Assembly: GCA_036564195.1 (NCBI GenBank)
Contig: DATCLA010000046.1
Coordinates: forward strand, 1 to 18,433
Length of the DNA: 18,433 bases
Reading direction: 5' to 3'
Origin: DATCLA01 sp036564195
GTDB taxonomy: Bacteria > Bacillota > UBA4882 > UBA8346
A program made the translations under genes and the position numbers. The notes under the pieces were generated by a model that saw only the letters and a program-made list of their open reading frames with translations, had not been told where the DNA came from and made no database searches. How positions within the stretch are numbered: the stretch's first letter is position 1; every line of letters begins with the position of its first letter. This document shows, one piece after another, positions 6,430 through 13,840 of the stretch.

Positions 6430-7629
6430 TTATGCCTCCTCCAATAAATGTCCCAATTTTTGCTGTTTAGTCTGTAAATAAAAGCGGTTGGATGGTTTAG
6501 CCTTAACCTGAAGTGGAATCCGTTTGACAACTTCCACGCCATACCGGCTTAACCCCTCAATCTTCTGCGGGTTGTTGGTTAACAGCCGGACCCGGTCCAC
6601 CCCCAAGTCGCGTAAGATTTGTGCGCCAACTCCATAATCCCGCAAATCAGCTTTAAATCCTAAGTATTCATTGGCTTCTACCGTGTCCATTCCTTGGTCC
6701 TGCAGTTGGTAAGCTTTGATCTTATTAAGCAGCCCGATTCCCCGCCCCTCCTGGCGCAGGTAGACAAGGATCCCTGAACCTTCTTGAGCGATTAACTCTA
6801 GCGCCCGGTTTAATTGTTCGCCACAATCACAGCGCTGAGAGCCAAAAGCGTCTCCGGTCAGGCATTCGGAATGCAGCCTTACTAATACCGGAAGATCAGC
6901 CTTTAATTTTGCTGCCCCGTAAACCAAGGCCAGGTGCTCCTGATTTCCGAACCGGGTCGAATAGGCCAGTAATCGAAAGACTCCCTGCCTGATGGGAAGG
7001 ACTGTTTCCGCCTCCCGCTGCACCAGTTTTTCCACTTTAAACCGGTATGCTTGGAGATCCGCAACAGTGATCAGCTTTAGTCCGTATTTGGTTGTAAAGC
7101 GCTCTAACTCAGGCCGCCGGGCCATAGTCCCGTCTTCATTAAGAATTTCGCAGATAACCCCTACCGGTTGCATTCCGGCCAACCGCAGTAAGTCCACGGC
7201 AGTTTCGGTATGTCCGCGCCGGACCAAAATACCTCCGTTACGGGCAATCAACGGAAAAATATGACCGGGCCGCCTAAAATCCTCCGGGCGCGCCGCTGGG
7301 TCTGCCAACAGCCGAATGGTAGCTGCCCGTTCCCCGGCGGAGATCCCGGTAGTTGCCATCCGGCTATCCACTGATATTGTGAAAGCAGTCTGCATGGTTT
7401 CGGTATTTTCCTGTACCATCAGTTGTAGGCCAAGCCTTTTGGCCCTGGCTTCATCCAAGGCCACACAGACCAAACCCCGTCCGTATTTTGTGATAAAATT
7501 AACTGCTTCCGGAGTAACCCGTTCCGCCGCCATAATCAGGTCGCCTTCATTCTCCCGGTTCTCATCATCCATTACTACAACCATCTTTCCGGCTTGGAGA
7601 TCCGCAAGTGCTTCACTAATTGTATTCAT
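6430..7629 (-). CDS. ribBA: Bifunctional DHBP synthase / GTP cyclohydrolase II
   Basis: The 399-residue fusion starts both branches of riboflavin synthesis. The N-terminal half (about 1-200) makes dihydroxybutanone phosphate from ribulose-5-phosphate and shows DDENRENEGD (21-30), TGISAGERA, GHTETAVDL and ICEILNEDG. The C-terminal half (about 205-399) opens GTP and shows the zinc cysteines C256, C267 and C269 in SECLTGDAFGSQRCDCG, followed by LRQEGRGIGLLNK. No key residue is missing, so both activities are expected. ATG 7629 has a GGGGGAGG site 12 bases upstream. It sits 28 bases after ribE and 2 bases before ribH in an FMN-controlled operon. Confidence 0.97.
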   Translation of the reverse strand: MNTISEALADLQAGKMVVVMDDENRENEGDLIMAAERVTPEAVNFITKYGRGLVCVALDEARAKRLGLQLMVQENTETMQTAFTISVDSRMATTGISAGERAATIRLLADPAARPEDFRRPGHIFPLIARNGGILVRRGHTETAVDLLRLAGMQPVGVICEILNEDGTMARRPELERFTTKYGLKLITVADLQAYRFKVEKLVQREAETVLPIRQGVFRLLAYSTRFGNQEHLALVYGAAKLKADLPVLVRLHSECLTGDAFGSQRCDCGEQLNRALELIAQEGSGILVYLRQEGRGIGLLNKIKAYQLQDQGMDTVEANEYLGFKADLRDYGVGAQILRDLGVDRVRLLTNNPQKIEGLSRYGVEVVKRIPLQVKAKPSNRFYLQTKQQKLGHLLEEA

Positions 7630-7657
7630 TTTAGTAGTAACCTCCCCCGATTTATGC

Positions 7658-8299
7658 TTAGCTTATAAACCCGTTTTCCGCCAAAAATGCTTTGGTAATC
7701 CCCGGCTGCTCTGATTGGCGGCCCTCTCCGGCAGCTTTCAATTTCAACAGTTGGTCGGTTTCCAGGTTGACCCAGTCGCCGACTTTAACCATTTGAAAAG
7801 TGGTTGCTTTAACCGTATGGGGAACTAAGGAAATCACAAAACCGTCCGCCACCAAATGCTGGACAGTCAGACTGACTCCGTTAACTGCAACCGAACCTTT
7901 AGGGATAATCCACCGCTGGATTTCGGGAGGAACCGTAATTTGGACTACCAACGCATTACCCTCCCGCCTGATCCGGCTGACTCGGCCCAGGCCGTCTACA
8001 TGGCCGCTGACCAGGTGACCGCCGAAACGTTCTCCGGATCGCAGCGCCGGTTCCAGATTCACCAGATCACCGATCCTGACCCGGGATAAATTCGTCCCTT
8101 GCCAGGTCTCAGGCATCAGATCCGCTTCAAACCCCTTCTGATCCAACCGGGCGGCAGTTAAACAGACACCATTCACCGCTACACTGTCTCCTAATTGCAA
8201 CTCTTTAGCCAATGCGGTCTCAATTAACAGTGCAGTCCGCCTGGGGGTATGCTGCTTCCCAGCTACCCGACCCAAACCCTGAATCAAACCAGTAAACAT
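7658..8299 (-). CDS. ribE: Riboflavin synthase, alpha subunit
   Basis: The enzyme converts two lumazine molecules into riboflavin and the ribitylaminouracil. The 213 residues hold two lumazine-binding barrels: the first opens with MFTGLIQGLG and contains VNGVCLT, the second contains SGHVDGLG and VNGVSLTV. The doubled VNGV(C/S)LT motif is diagnostic. ATG 8299 overlaps the end of ribD by 16 bases, with AAGGAGG inside ribD, indicating translational coupling. The same gene is called ribC in some species. It lies second in the operon. Confidence 0.96.
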   Translation of the reverse strand: MFTGLIQGLGRVAGKQHTPRRTALLIETALAKELQLGDSVAVNGVCLTAARLDQKGFEADLMPETWQGTNLSRVRIGDLVNLEPALRSGERFGGHLVSGHVDGLGRVSRIRREGNALVVQITVPPEIQRWIIPKGSVAVNGVSLTVQHLVADGFVISLVPHTVKATTFQMVKVGDWVNLETDQLLKLKAAGEGRQSEQPGITKAFLAENGFIS

Positions 8300-9399
8300 T
8301 TAGCCAGTTCCTCCTTATAAGCATGCACACAAAGATCAGTACCGACTTGATAAACTTGGTTCACCTTTAACCGACGTGCTTCCTTCAGGGAGGCAAACCC
8401 CGCTCCACCGAACAAAGGCAACGCAGTGGCACCGCCGATTAAAAGTGGTGCATAATAAAGGTAATACTCATTCACTAAGTCAGCATTGATAAAAGAAGTA
8501 AAGATTTGGGAACCGCCTTCCACCAAAACCGATTGCACTCCCAACTCCGCTAAAAATTTAAGTACAGACCGCAACGGCTCTTTCTCTCCCTGGGGTTGAC
8601 GGACTACCCGGGCACCCAGCTTTTGCAAAGCCGCTTCTTTTTCGACCGGAGCCTCCGGTCCACAAAAGATAATTACTTTCTCCGGCGTTGCAGCTAACAA
8701 ATTGGAGTCTAACCCCAGGCTCAACTTATTGTCCAAAAGGATTTTAAAGGGCTGGCGCGGCACGGGTCGGTCCAGCCTACAGGTAAGCCGGGGGTTATCT
8801 GCTTGCAGTGTCCCGCGGCCGATTAAAACCGCACCTACTTCCGAGCGCAACTCATGGACCATTTGCCGTGAAGCCTCACTGGTAATCCAGCGTGACTCCC
8901 CACTGGTACTGGTTAACTTAGCATCCAGACTGATTCCGGCTTTCAAAATTACCCACGGCCGGCCCTTCAGACAATAATGAAAAAACATTCTGTTTAGCTC
9001 CACTGCCTCCGCCTTTAATAATCCCGTTGACACTCTAATTCCGGCTTCTAACAACCGCTGTGCTCCCCCGCCGGTAACTTTGGGATTAGGGTCGGTTACT
9101 GCGTACTTGACTTCAGCGATTCCCGCCCGAATAATTGCGTCGGTACAGGGAGGCGTCTTCCCAAAATGATTACAAGGCTCAAGGGTTACATAGAGGGTCG
9201 CGCCTTCCGGGGATTCGCAACAGTTGGCCAAGGCAGCCGCTTCCGCATGAGGTTGCCCCGGCCCCCGGTGCCAGCCTTCTCCAATGATCCGTCCCGCTTT
9301 AACGACTACTGCTCCCACCATCGGGTTAGGGTAAGTCAGCCCTCGCCCTTTAACCGCAAGGTCCAGGGCACGTTGCATATACATTGTATCTGTAGCCAT
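8284..9399 (-). CDS. ribD: Bifunctional riboflavin deaminase/reductase
   Basis: The enzyme carries out the deamination and side-chain reduction of the pyrimidine made by GTP cyclohydrolase II. The N-terminal zinc deaminase domain has HAE (residues 51-53) and PCNHFGKTPPC (75-85, zinc ligands Cys76 and Cys85). The C-terminal reductase domain (from about 145) has ILKAGISLDAKL, SRWITSE and VLVEGG. The 371 residues are normal. ATG 9399 is chosen over GTG 9405 because TGGAG (9407-9411) lies 7 bases before the ATG but only 1 base before the GTG. It is the first gene of the operon, directly under riboswitch and terminator control. Confidence 0.96.
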   Translation of the reverse strand: MATDTMYMQRALDLAVKGRGLTYPNPMVGAVVVKAGRIIGEGWHRGPGQPHAEAAALANCCESPEGATLYVTLEPCNHFGKTPPCTDAIIRAGIAEVKYAVTDPNPKVTGGGAQRLLEAGIRVSTGLLKAEAVELNRMFFHYCLKGRPWVILKAGISLDAKLTSTSGESRWITSEASRQMVHELRSEVGAVLIGRGTLQADNPRLTCRLDRPVPRQPFKILLDNKLSLGLDSNLLAATPEKVIIFCGPEAPVEKEAALQKLGARVVRQPQGEKEPLRSVLKFLAELGVQSVLVEGGSQIFTSFINADLVNEYYLYYAPLLIGGATALPLFGGAGFASLKEARRLKVNQVYQVGTDLCVHAYKEELAKCLLV

Positions 9400-9436
9400 C
9401 TTCACGCTCCAGTAAAGAAAATTTTAGTCTATTCAA

Positions 9437-9468
9437 TAAAAAAGAGACGTCATTTAATCACGTCTCTT
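9437..9468 (-). terminator. Riboswitch-controlled attenuator before ribD
   Basis: On the minus strand, AAGAGACGT (9460-9468), a 9-base loop and ACGTCTCTT (9442-9450) form a perfect 9-bp stem running into TTTTTTA. It lies between the FMN aptamer and the ribD start, so it is the expression platform. With FMN bound, transcription should stop here. Confidence 0.92.
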
Positions 9469-9493
9469 CAGGGTAAATAAATTATCAAAACCA

Positions 9494-9639
9494 ATCACCT
9501 TCTTTCATCCAGACTATACTGTCGGCTTTGGAATCACACCAAATCTGCCTTATTTTCGGCGCGCGGGCTACGGGGACCTGATTTTTAACCGGTCCCGCGA
9601 TTACCGCCGGTTCGGAATTTAACCGTACCCTGAAGGTTA
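9494..9639 (-). promoter_or_regulatory. FMN riboswitch (RFN element)
   Basis: Read on the minus strand, the conserved blocks appear in order: CTTCAGGG, ACCGGCGGTAAT, AGCCCGCG, GATTTGGTG, TTCCAAAGCCGACAGT, and AGTCTGGATGAAAGAAGG. The closing helix P1 is ACCTTC paired with GAAGGT. The aptamer binds FMN. The first block reads GTACGGTTAAATTCCGAACC where many members have GCAGGGTGAAATTCCCTACC; a G-to-C change on one side is matched by C-to-G on the other, so the helix is kept. The attenuator and ribD follow. Confidence 0.96.
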
Positions 9640-9658
9640 GTCATATGCTTTTACACTT

Positions 9659-9687
9659 ATTTTATTTTGTCCACGGTGGTTTTACAA
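9659..9687 (-). promoter_or_regulatory. Riboflavin operon promoter
   Basis: On the minus strand, TTGTAA (9682-9687), a 17-base spacer and TAAAAT (9659-9664). The transcript would start near 9652, about 13 bases before the aptamer's first helix, which is where a riboswitch promoter is expected. Confidence 0.7.
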
Positions 9688-9733
9688 GTACTGATCGGCT
9701 AATTTTTTGTTAACTATTTCAGCAGTTCATCCC

Positions 9734-9764
9734 GGTAAGGTTTCCGAAAATACCCCTCCTTACC
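9734..9764. repeat. Inverted repeat between the divergent rib and UDPGP units
   Basis: GGTAAGG (9734-9740) and CCTTACC (9758-9764) are perfect complements separated by 17 bases. They lie upstream of the rib promoter and about 140 bases before the plus-strand nucleotidyltransferase gene. It could be an operator or part of a leader structure, and no factor can be named. I found no convincing promoter for the plus-strand gene in 9690-9900. Confidence 0.35.
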
Positions 9765-9900
9765 AACCTCGTAAAAGGATTTCCATTAAAAATAAGGAAA
9801 TACTATAGTTAGTTTCTCTAAATTTTCTATCAGTTATTTTAAATTCGTTGGAAATATATTTTAAAAAGACTACTCCATACTTGCGAGAGGATGGCTGACA

Positions 9901-11496
9901 ATGGCTAATATAAATCAGACCGGCTTTGAAAATGAAGGATTCGCCCCGGCAATCGCCGCCGATATGCATAAAAAAGGGATCGACCTTAAGTTAACCCGGA
10001 AAATCTTAGATAAGATCAATCAAGGTGTATACGACCATGTTGAACCAGTACGGGTCACCGCAATCCCGGAAATTGACGGTAAAACCATTATCGATCTCAC
10101 CGGTCCAGTCCATCAGACACTTGACTTTAGCAAAGCACAACAAAACATCGATGGTTTAGGCCTTAAGATTGATTTAACCGAGATTGGCCAGTGTCAGGGC
10201 GACTTAATCTCATTTGACAAAGCACAACTAATCCGCTTGGGTAAACAGCTTTATCCAGTGGTCAGTTACGGGATACTCAACGGTGGTTCCGCCAGTAGCT
10301 TCTTTGATATTAAAAAGAATCAAGGATTCAATTCCAAACTCTATCAGATCTGCGCCAAGGAATTTGCAACCCTGGCCGACCTGGCCAAAGATAAAGCCAA
10401 AGGACTGGCTCCGGCGTTTATCAATCAGGACAGTACCCCCGGACCCAGTTTTATCGAGTTAAAGATGCGGGCAGTTCTAATTCAGGCATTACAATATCAA
10501 CACAGCTATCAAAAGCTCCCTTGCCTGACACCGCTGTTCCAGATGACCAGCGTTTATAATAATGAACAAATCAGTGCCGCTTATCAGGACTACCGGCACA
10601 GTCAATATTTAAGCGAGTTAATCCAAGCGACCGGAATCGAGATTACCCGGGTTGAAACCGGGGTCCAGCCCATGCTGGCCGCTTTTACCCACAGCCGGGA
10701 AGGCCGGCCGAAATCGGTCTTTAGCAAAGCTTATGGAATTGAGAATAACACCTTGCCAATGCCGGGAGGCCACGGTCAAAACTTCGCCGTGCTCCGCCAA
10801 GTCTACCGAAACCTGCTTGACCTTGGAATCCGCTTTGTCTATTTAGGTAATGTCGATAATCTGGGATATACGGTTAATCCGCTCGCCCTGGCGTTGCTAG
10901 CCTTAACCGGCAAAGCAGCCGGATTTGAGTTTTCCTTCCGTACCGCGGTCGACATCAAAGGCGGCATCTTGATCTACGACCAATATCACCGCTTAAACTG
11001 CGCGGATATTGGCCCAGCCATCTCTGGAGAAGCAGTCTGCCAAGCCGAATCCTCCGGTAAAAGTATTCTGTTTAACTGTGCCACCGGCCTTTTCAACTTG
11101 CCTTACCTAGTGGAGCACCTCGACACCATCATTGAAAATTTACCGCTGCGGGTTTCCGATCAGGAAAAAGATGCCGGGTATTATTCCCAAGCCGAACAGG
11201 TAACCTGGGAGATTATTGGGTTATTGGATGATTTTCTAATCTTCGGGGTAAATAAGTATGAGCGCTTCTTAGCTGCCAAGCTGGTACTGGAAGGTTTGAT
11301 GGCCAGCGGCATCGGACTGTCGCATCCGGAATACCCCACTGCTCCCGACCCGAAACACGACTTGCTAGCCATCGCCCGCAAGCTTAACCAGGGGTTGGAA
11401 CATAAACTGGCCACTGTTTACGGCCTGAAAAAATGTGACTCCCGATGGGAACCGAAAACCGTTTCCGAACTGCTCAAAGAGTTTACAAACTGCTAA
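9901..11496 (+). CDS. UDPGP-family UTP-sugar-1-phosphate uridylyltransferase
   Basis: The 531-residue protein belongs to the UDPGP family (the eukaryote-type UDP-glucose / UDP-N-acetylhexosamine pyrophosphorylases), not the common bacterial GalU type. The nucleotide-binding loop reads GILNGGSASSFFD (residues 124-136), a form of the family's LNGGxGT loop. PMPGGHGQN (286-294) and GNVDNLGYTVNP (316-327) match the uridine and sugar-phosphate binding motifs. Similar bacterial versions are, from memory, known in spirochaetes. It likely makes UDP-glucose or a related UDP-sugar for cell envelope or storage polymers; the sugar cannot be read from sequence. ATG 9901 has GAGAGGA about 9 bases upstream. 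It is a single-gene unit divergent from the rib operon and convergent with lysS. Confidence 0.8.
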   Translation: MANINQTGFENEGFAPAIAADMHKKGIDLKLTRKILDKINQGVYDHVEPVRVTAIPEIDGKTIIDLTGPVHQTLDFSKAQQNIDGLGLKIDLTEIGQCQGDLISFDKAQLIRLGKQLYPVVSYGILNGGSASSFFDIKKNQGFNSKLYQICAKEFATLADLAKDKAKGLAPAFINQDSTPGPSFIELKMRAVLIQALQYQHSYQKLPCLTPLFQMTSVYNNEQISAAYQDYRHSQYLSELIQATGIEITRVETGVQPMLAAFTHSREGRPKSVFSKAYGIENNTLPMPGGHGQNFAVLRQVYRNLLDLGIRFVYLGNVDNLGYTVNPLALALLALTGKAAGFEFSFRTAVDIKGGILIYDQYHRLNCADIGPAISGEAVCQAESSGKSILFNCATGLFNLPYLVEHLDTIIENLPLRVSDQEKDAGYYSQAEQVTWEIIGLLDDFLIFGVNKYERFLAAKLVLEGLMASGIGLSHPEYPTAPDPKHDLLAIARKLNQGLEHKLATVYGLKKCDSRWEPKTVSELLKEFTNC

Positions 11497-11513
11497 AACT
11501 GTTTGAAAAAACC

Positions 11514-11552
11514 AAAAGGCTAATGCTTGTTCATTAAGCATCAGCCCTTTTT
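11514..11552. terminator. Bidirectional terminator between UDPGP gene and lysS
   Basis: GGCT-A-ATGCTT (11518-11528) pairs with AAGCAT-C-AGCC (11536-11546), with one mismatch and a 7-base loop. An A-run lies on the left (11514-11517) and a T-run on the right (11548-11552), so it can stop transcription from both converging genes. Confidence 0.88.
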
Positions 11553-11586
11553 AATCAATAGACTTTATCCGCCTAATTTCAATGGC

Positions 11587-13062
11587 CTATTTTTCTGCCG
11601 GCCGCATCAGCGGGAACAAGATTACATCACGGATCGACGGCGAACCGGTTAATAGCATCACCAGGCGGTCAATCCCGATACCCATACCTCCGGTAGGAGG
11701 CATGCCATATTCCAGCGCCACCAAAAAATCTTCATCCCAAACCATCGCTTCTTCATTACCCTTAGCTTTTTCACGGGCCTGTTCTAAAAAACGCTCCCGT
11801 TGATCCAGCGGATCGTTTAATTCGGAGAAGGCGTTCCCAATTTCCCTACCATATATAAACAGTTCAAAGCGGCAGGCCAGCTCCGGGTTATCATCTTTCC
11901 GCTTCGCTAGGGGTGAGATTTCGATCGGATGGTCCGTCAAGAAAGTAGGCTGAATCAGTTTCGGTTCTACGAATTCCGAACAGATTTCGTCCAGGACCAT
12001 ACCTTTGGTTGCTTTCGGGTCGACCTGCAAACCTAGCTTTCGGGCTACGGCCACTGCTTCGGCATCACTTTGGATTGCTAACCATTTAACGCCGGTATAC
12101 CGCTCAATAGCATCAACCATCGATAAGCGGGGCCAGGGTGGCGTCAGGTCAATCGCTGTACCTTCATACTCCAACTGTAAGGTACCGCAAACCGCCAGTG
12201 TTGTCTCACAGACGAGTTTTTCAGCCAGTTCCATCATGACTTCATAGTCGGCATAGGACTGATACAATTCCATCATGGTAAATTCCGGATTATGCCGAGT
12301 GGATATTCCTTCGTTGCGGAAACAATGGCCGATCTCATAAACCCGGTCAAATCCGCCGACAATTAAGCGTTTATGATATAGTTCCAAGGCGATCCGCATG
12401 GTTAGATCCAAGCCCAGAGTATTATGATAGGTTGTAAAAGGGCGGGCATGCCCCCCACCGGCAATTACACTTAAGACAGGAGTCTCCACTTCCACAAAAC
12501 CCATTCCGTCTAATATCCGGCGTAGCGTACTAATTATTTTGGTCCGTTTTAAAAAGACTTCTCTAACTTCGGGGTTGGAAATTAAGTCTAAATAGCGTTG
12601 GCGATAACGGGTATCGGTATCTTTTAAACCGTGCCACTTCTCCGGCAACGGTCGTAACGCTTTAGACAATAATTGATATGCGGAAACCTGGACACTGATT
12701 TGACCGCGGTGAGTTTTAAATACTTTACCGGTCACTCCAAGAATATCACCTAAATCAAGCTCAACAAAATTACGGTAATCGGTTTCACCCAGCAGGTCGA
12801 CCTTGGTATACAACTGAACTGTGCCGCTCTGGTCGGATATATTGCCAAAACAAGCTTTACCCTGGTCACGCTTAGCAATTAGCCTTCCGGCCAGCCGCAC
12901 GGTTTGTCCCTCCAGCTCCTCGTAGCGTTCGGTTATTTCCCCGATTAGGTTGGTGCGGTCATACCGTGAACCATATGGATTAACACCTTGCTCACGCCAC
13001 TTTTTAAGTTTATTGATCCTGGCTTCCCTTTGATCACTGTTTTTTGAGATTTCCGATTCCAT
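11587..13062 (-). CDS. lysS: Lysyl-tRNA synthetase, class II
   Basis: The enzyme charges tRNA-Lys with lysine. Of its 491 residues, about 50-140 form the N-terminal anticodon-binding OB fold. The class II core follows, with motif 1 around FVEVETPVLS (189-198), motif 2 FRNEG (248-252) and motif 3 GIGIDRLVM near residue 465. ARPFTTYHN and IALELYHKRLIVGG are typical LysS blocks. ATG 13062 is preceded by GGAGG with a 4-base gap. It is 81 bases downstream of greA, but a terminator lies between, so it may need its own promoter; I see only AT-rich candidates. The gap holds no T-box leader. Confidence 0.97.
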   Translation of the reverse strand: MESEISKNSDQREARINKLKKWREQGVNPYGSRYDRTNLIGEITERYEELEGQTVRLAGRLIAKRDQGKACFGNISDQSGTVQLYTKVDLLGETDYRNFVELDLGDILGVTGKVFKTHRGQISVQVSAYQLLSKALRPLPEKWHGLKDTDTRYRQRYLDLISNPEVREVFLKRTKIISTLRRILDGMGFVEVETPVLSVIAGGGHARPFTTYHNTLGLDLTMRIALELYHKRLIVGGFDRVYEIGHCFRNEGISTRHNPEFTMMELYQSYADYEVMMELAEKLVCETTLAVCGTLQLEYEGTAIDLTPPWPRLSMVDAIERYTGVKWLAIQSDAEAVAVARKLGLQVDPKATKGMVLDEICSEFVEPKLIQPTFLTDHPIEISPLAKRKDDNPELACRFELFIYGREIGNAFSELNDPLDQRERFLEQAREKAKGNEEAMVWDEDFLVALEYGMPPTGGMGIGIDRLVMLLTGSPSIRDVILFPLMRPAEK

Positions 13063-13117
13063 CTGACCTCCGCCTTATTTGCTTGTTTAAATTCTATTTT
13101 ATATATAATACAGGTTT

Positions 13118-13143
13118 AAAAACAGAGTGGCTCAAACCACTCT
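13118..13143 (-). terminator. Terminator immediately after greA
   Basis: On the minus strand, AGAGTGG (13137-13143), loop TTTGAG and CCACTCT (13124-13130) are followed by GTTTTT. The stem begins directly next to the greA stop codon, separating greA from lysS. Confidence 0.85.
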
Positions 13144-13623
13144 CTACTTAATCGCCTTAATCCTATATTGAATTGTCCCCATGGGTACAACTACATTTAC
13201 TACTTCGCCGACTTTATGCCCAATAATACTTTTACCAACCGGAGACTCATTAGAGATCTTATTCTCCAACGGGTTAGCCTCAGCCGAACCAACAATGGAA
13301 TATTCAGCTTCCGCGCCCCCATTTACTTCCACCAAGGTTACTCTGGAACCTAATTTAACTACATCCGTCTTCTGCCCGTCCTGTTCGTCAATTACTTTGG
13401 CATTTCGCAGCATCTTTTCGATGGAGAGAATTTTGCCTTCAATAAATCCTTGCTCATTTTTGGCATCATCATACTCTGAGTTTTCACTGATGTCTCCAAA
13501 TTCCAATGCCTGCCGGATTCTTTCGGCAACTTCCCTACGACGAACTGTTTTAAGGTGCTCTAATTCTTTTTCCAGTTTAGCCAGGCCCTCTAATGTGAGT
13601 ATAATTTCTTTATCATTACTCAT
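13144..13623 (-). CDS. greA: Transcription elongation factor GreA
   Basis: GreA enters the RNA polymerase secondary channel and stimulates cleavage of backtracked transcripts. The 159 residues are standard. Residues about 5-75 form the coiled-coil hairpin, with the conserved tip GDISENSEYDDAKNEQ carrying the acidic residues that activate cleavage. The C-terminal globular part ends with SPVGKSIIGHKVGE and PMGTIQYRI. ATG 13623 is chosen because GGAGGAGAGG precedes it and the family begins here; the open frame continues upstream only through the leader and promoter. It has a consensus promoter and a leader of about 135 bases with a hairpin, which could give regulated expression. Confidence 0.97.
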   Translation of the reverse strand: MSNDKEIILTLEGLAKLEKELEHLKTVRRREVAERIRQALEFGDISENSEYDDAKNEQGFIEGKILSIEKMLRNAKVIDEQDGQKTDVVKLGSRVTLVEVNGGAEAEYSIVGSAEANPLENKISNESPVGKSIIGHKVGEVVNVVVPMGTIQYRIKAIK

Positions 13624-13730
13624 GAGTACCTCTCCTCCCAGGCCGAAATATAAGTTAATATATGTCCAGGTAAACCAATTTATTCTGGACCATTTCTTTA
13701 TAGAAAACGGCCATCTGAATATTAAACAGC

Positions 13731-13759
13731 AAGCACCGGAAAGTTTCACTCCAGTGCTT
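13731..13759 (-). promoter_or_regulatory. Hairpin in the greA mRNA leader
   Basis: On the minus strand, AAGCACTGGA (13750-13759), a 9-base loop and TCCGGTGCTT (13731-13740) form a 10-bp stem with one G-T pair, within a few bases of the predicted transcript start. The following sequence (GCTGTTTAATATT) is only weakly T-rich, so it is a leader stabiliser or a poor attenuator rather than a clear terminator. Confidence 0.6.
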
Positions 13760-13767
13760 TCTAAAAC

Positions 13768-13796
13768 ATTATAATCCAAAGCTTTGCCCGTGTCAA
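13768..13796 (-). promoter_or_regulatory. Perfect consensus greA promoter
   Basis: On the minus strand, TTGACA (13791-13796), a 17-base spacer and TATAAT (13768-13773). It lies in the gap after the unknown gene 13841-14752 and makes greA independent of it. Confidence 0.93.
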
Positions 13797-13840
13797 GCCG
13801 ATCCCCAACCGACTCGAAATACAAAAGAAGCCTCAACAAG

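Noticed and set aside
13063..13123. A T-box leader in front of lysS.
   Set aside because: The gap is too short and lacks the T-box sequence and specifier structure.
13181..13774. A 197-codon plus-strand open frame opposite greA.
   Set aside because: It is the complement of a clear gene and its promoter, with no family features or ribosome site.
13624..13839. A 72-residue N-terminal extension of greA.
   Set aside because: It contains a perfect promoter and a leader hairpin, and GreA is normally about 158 residues.
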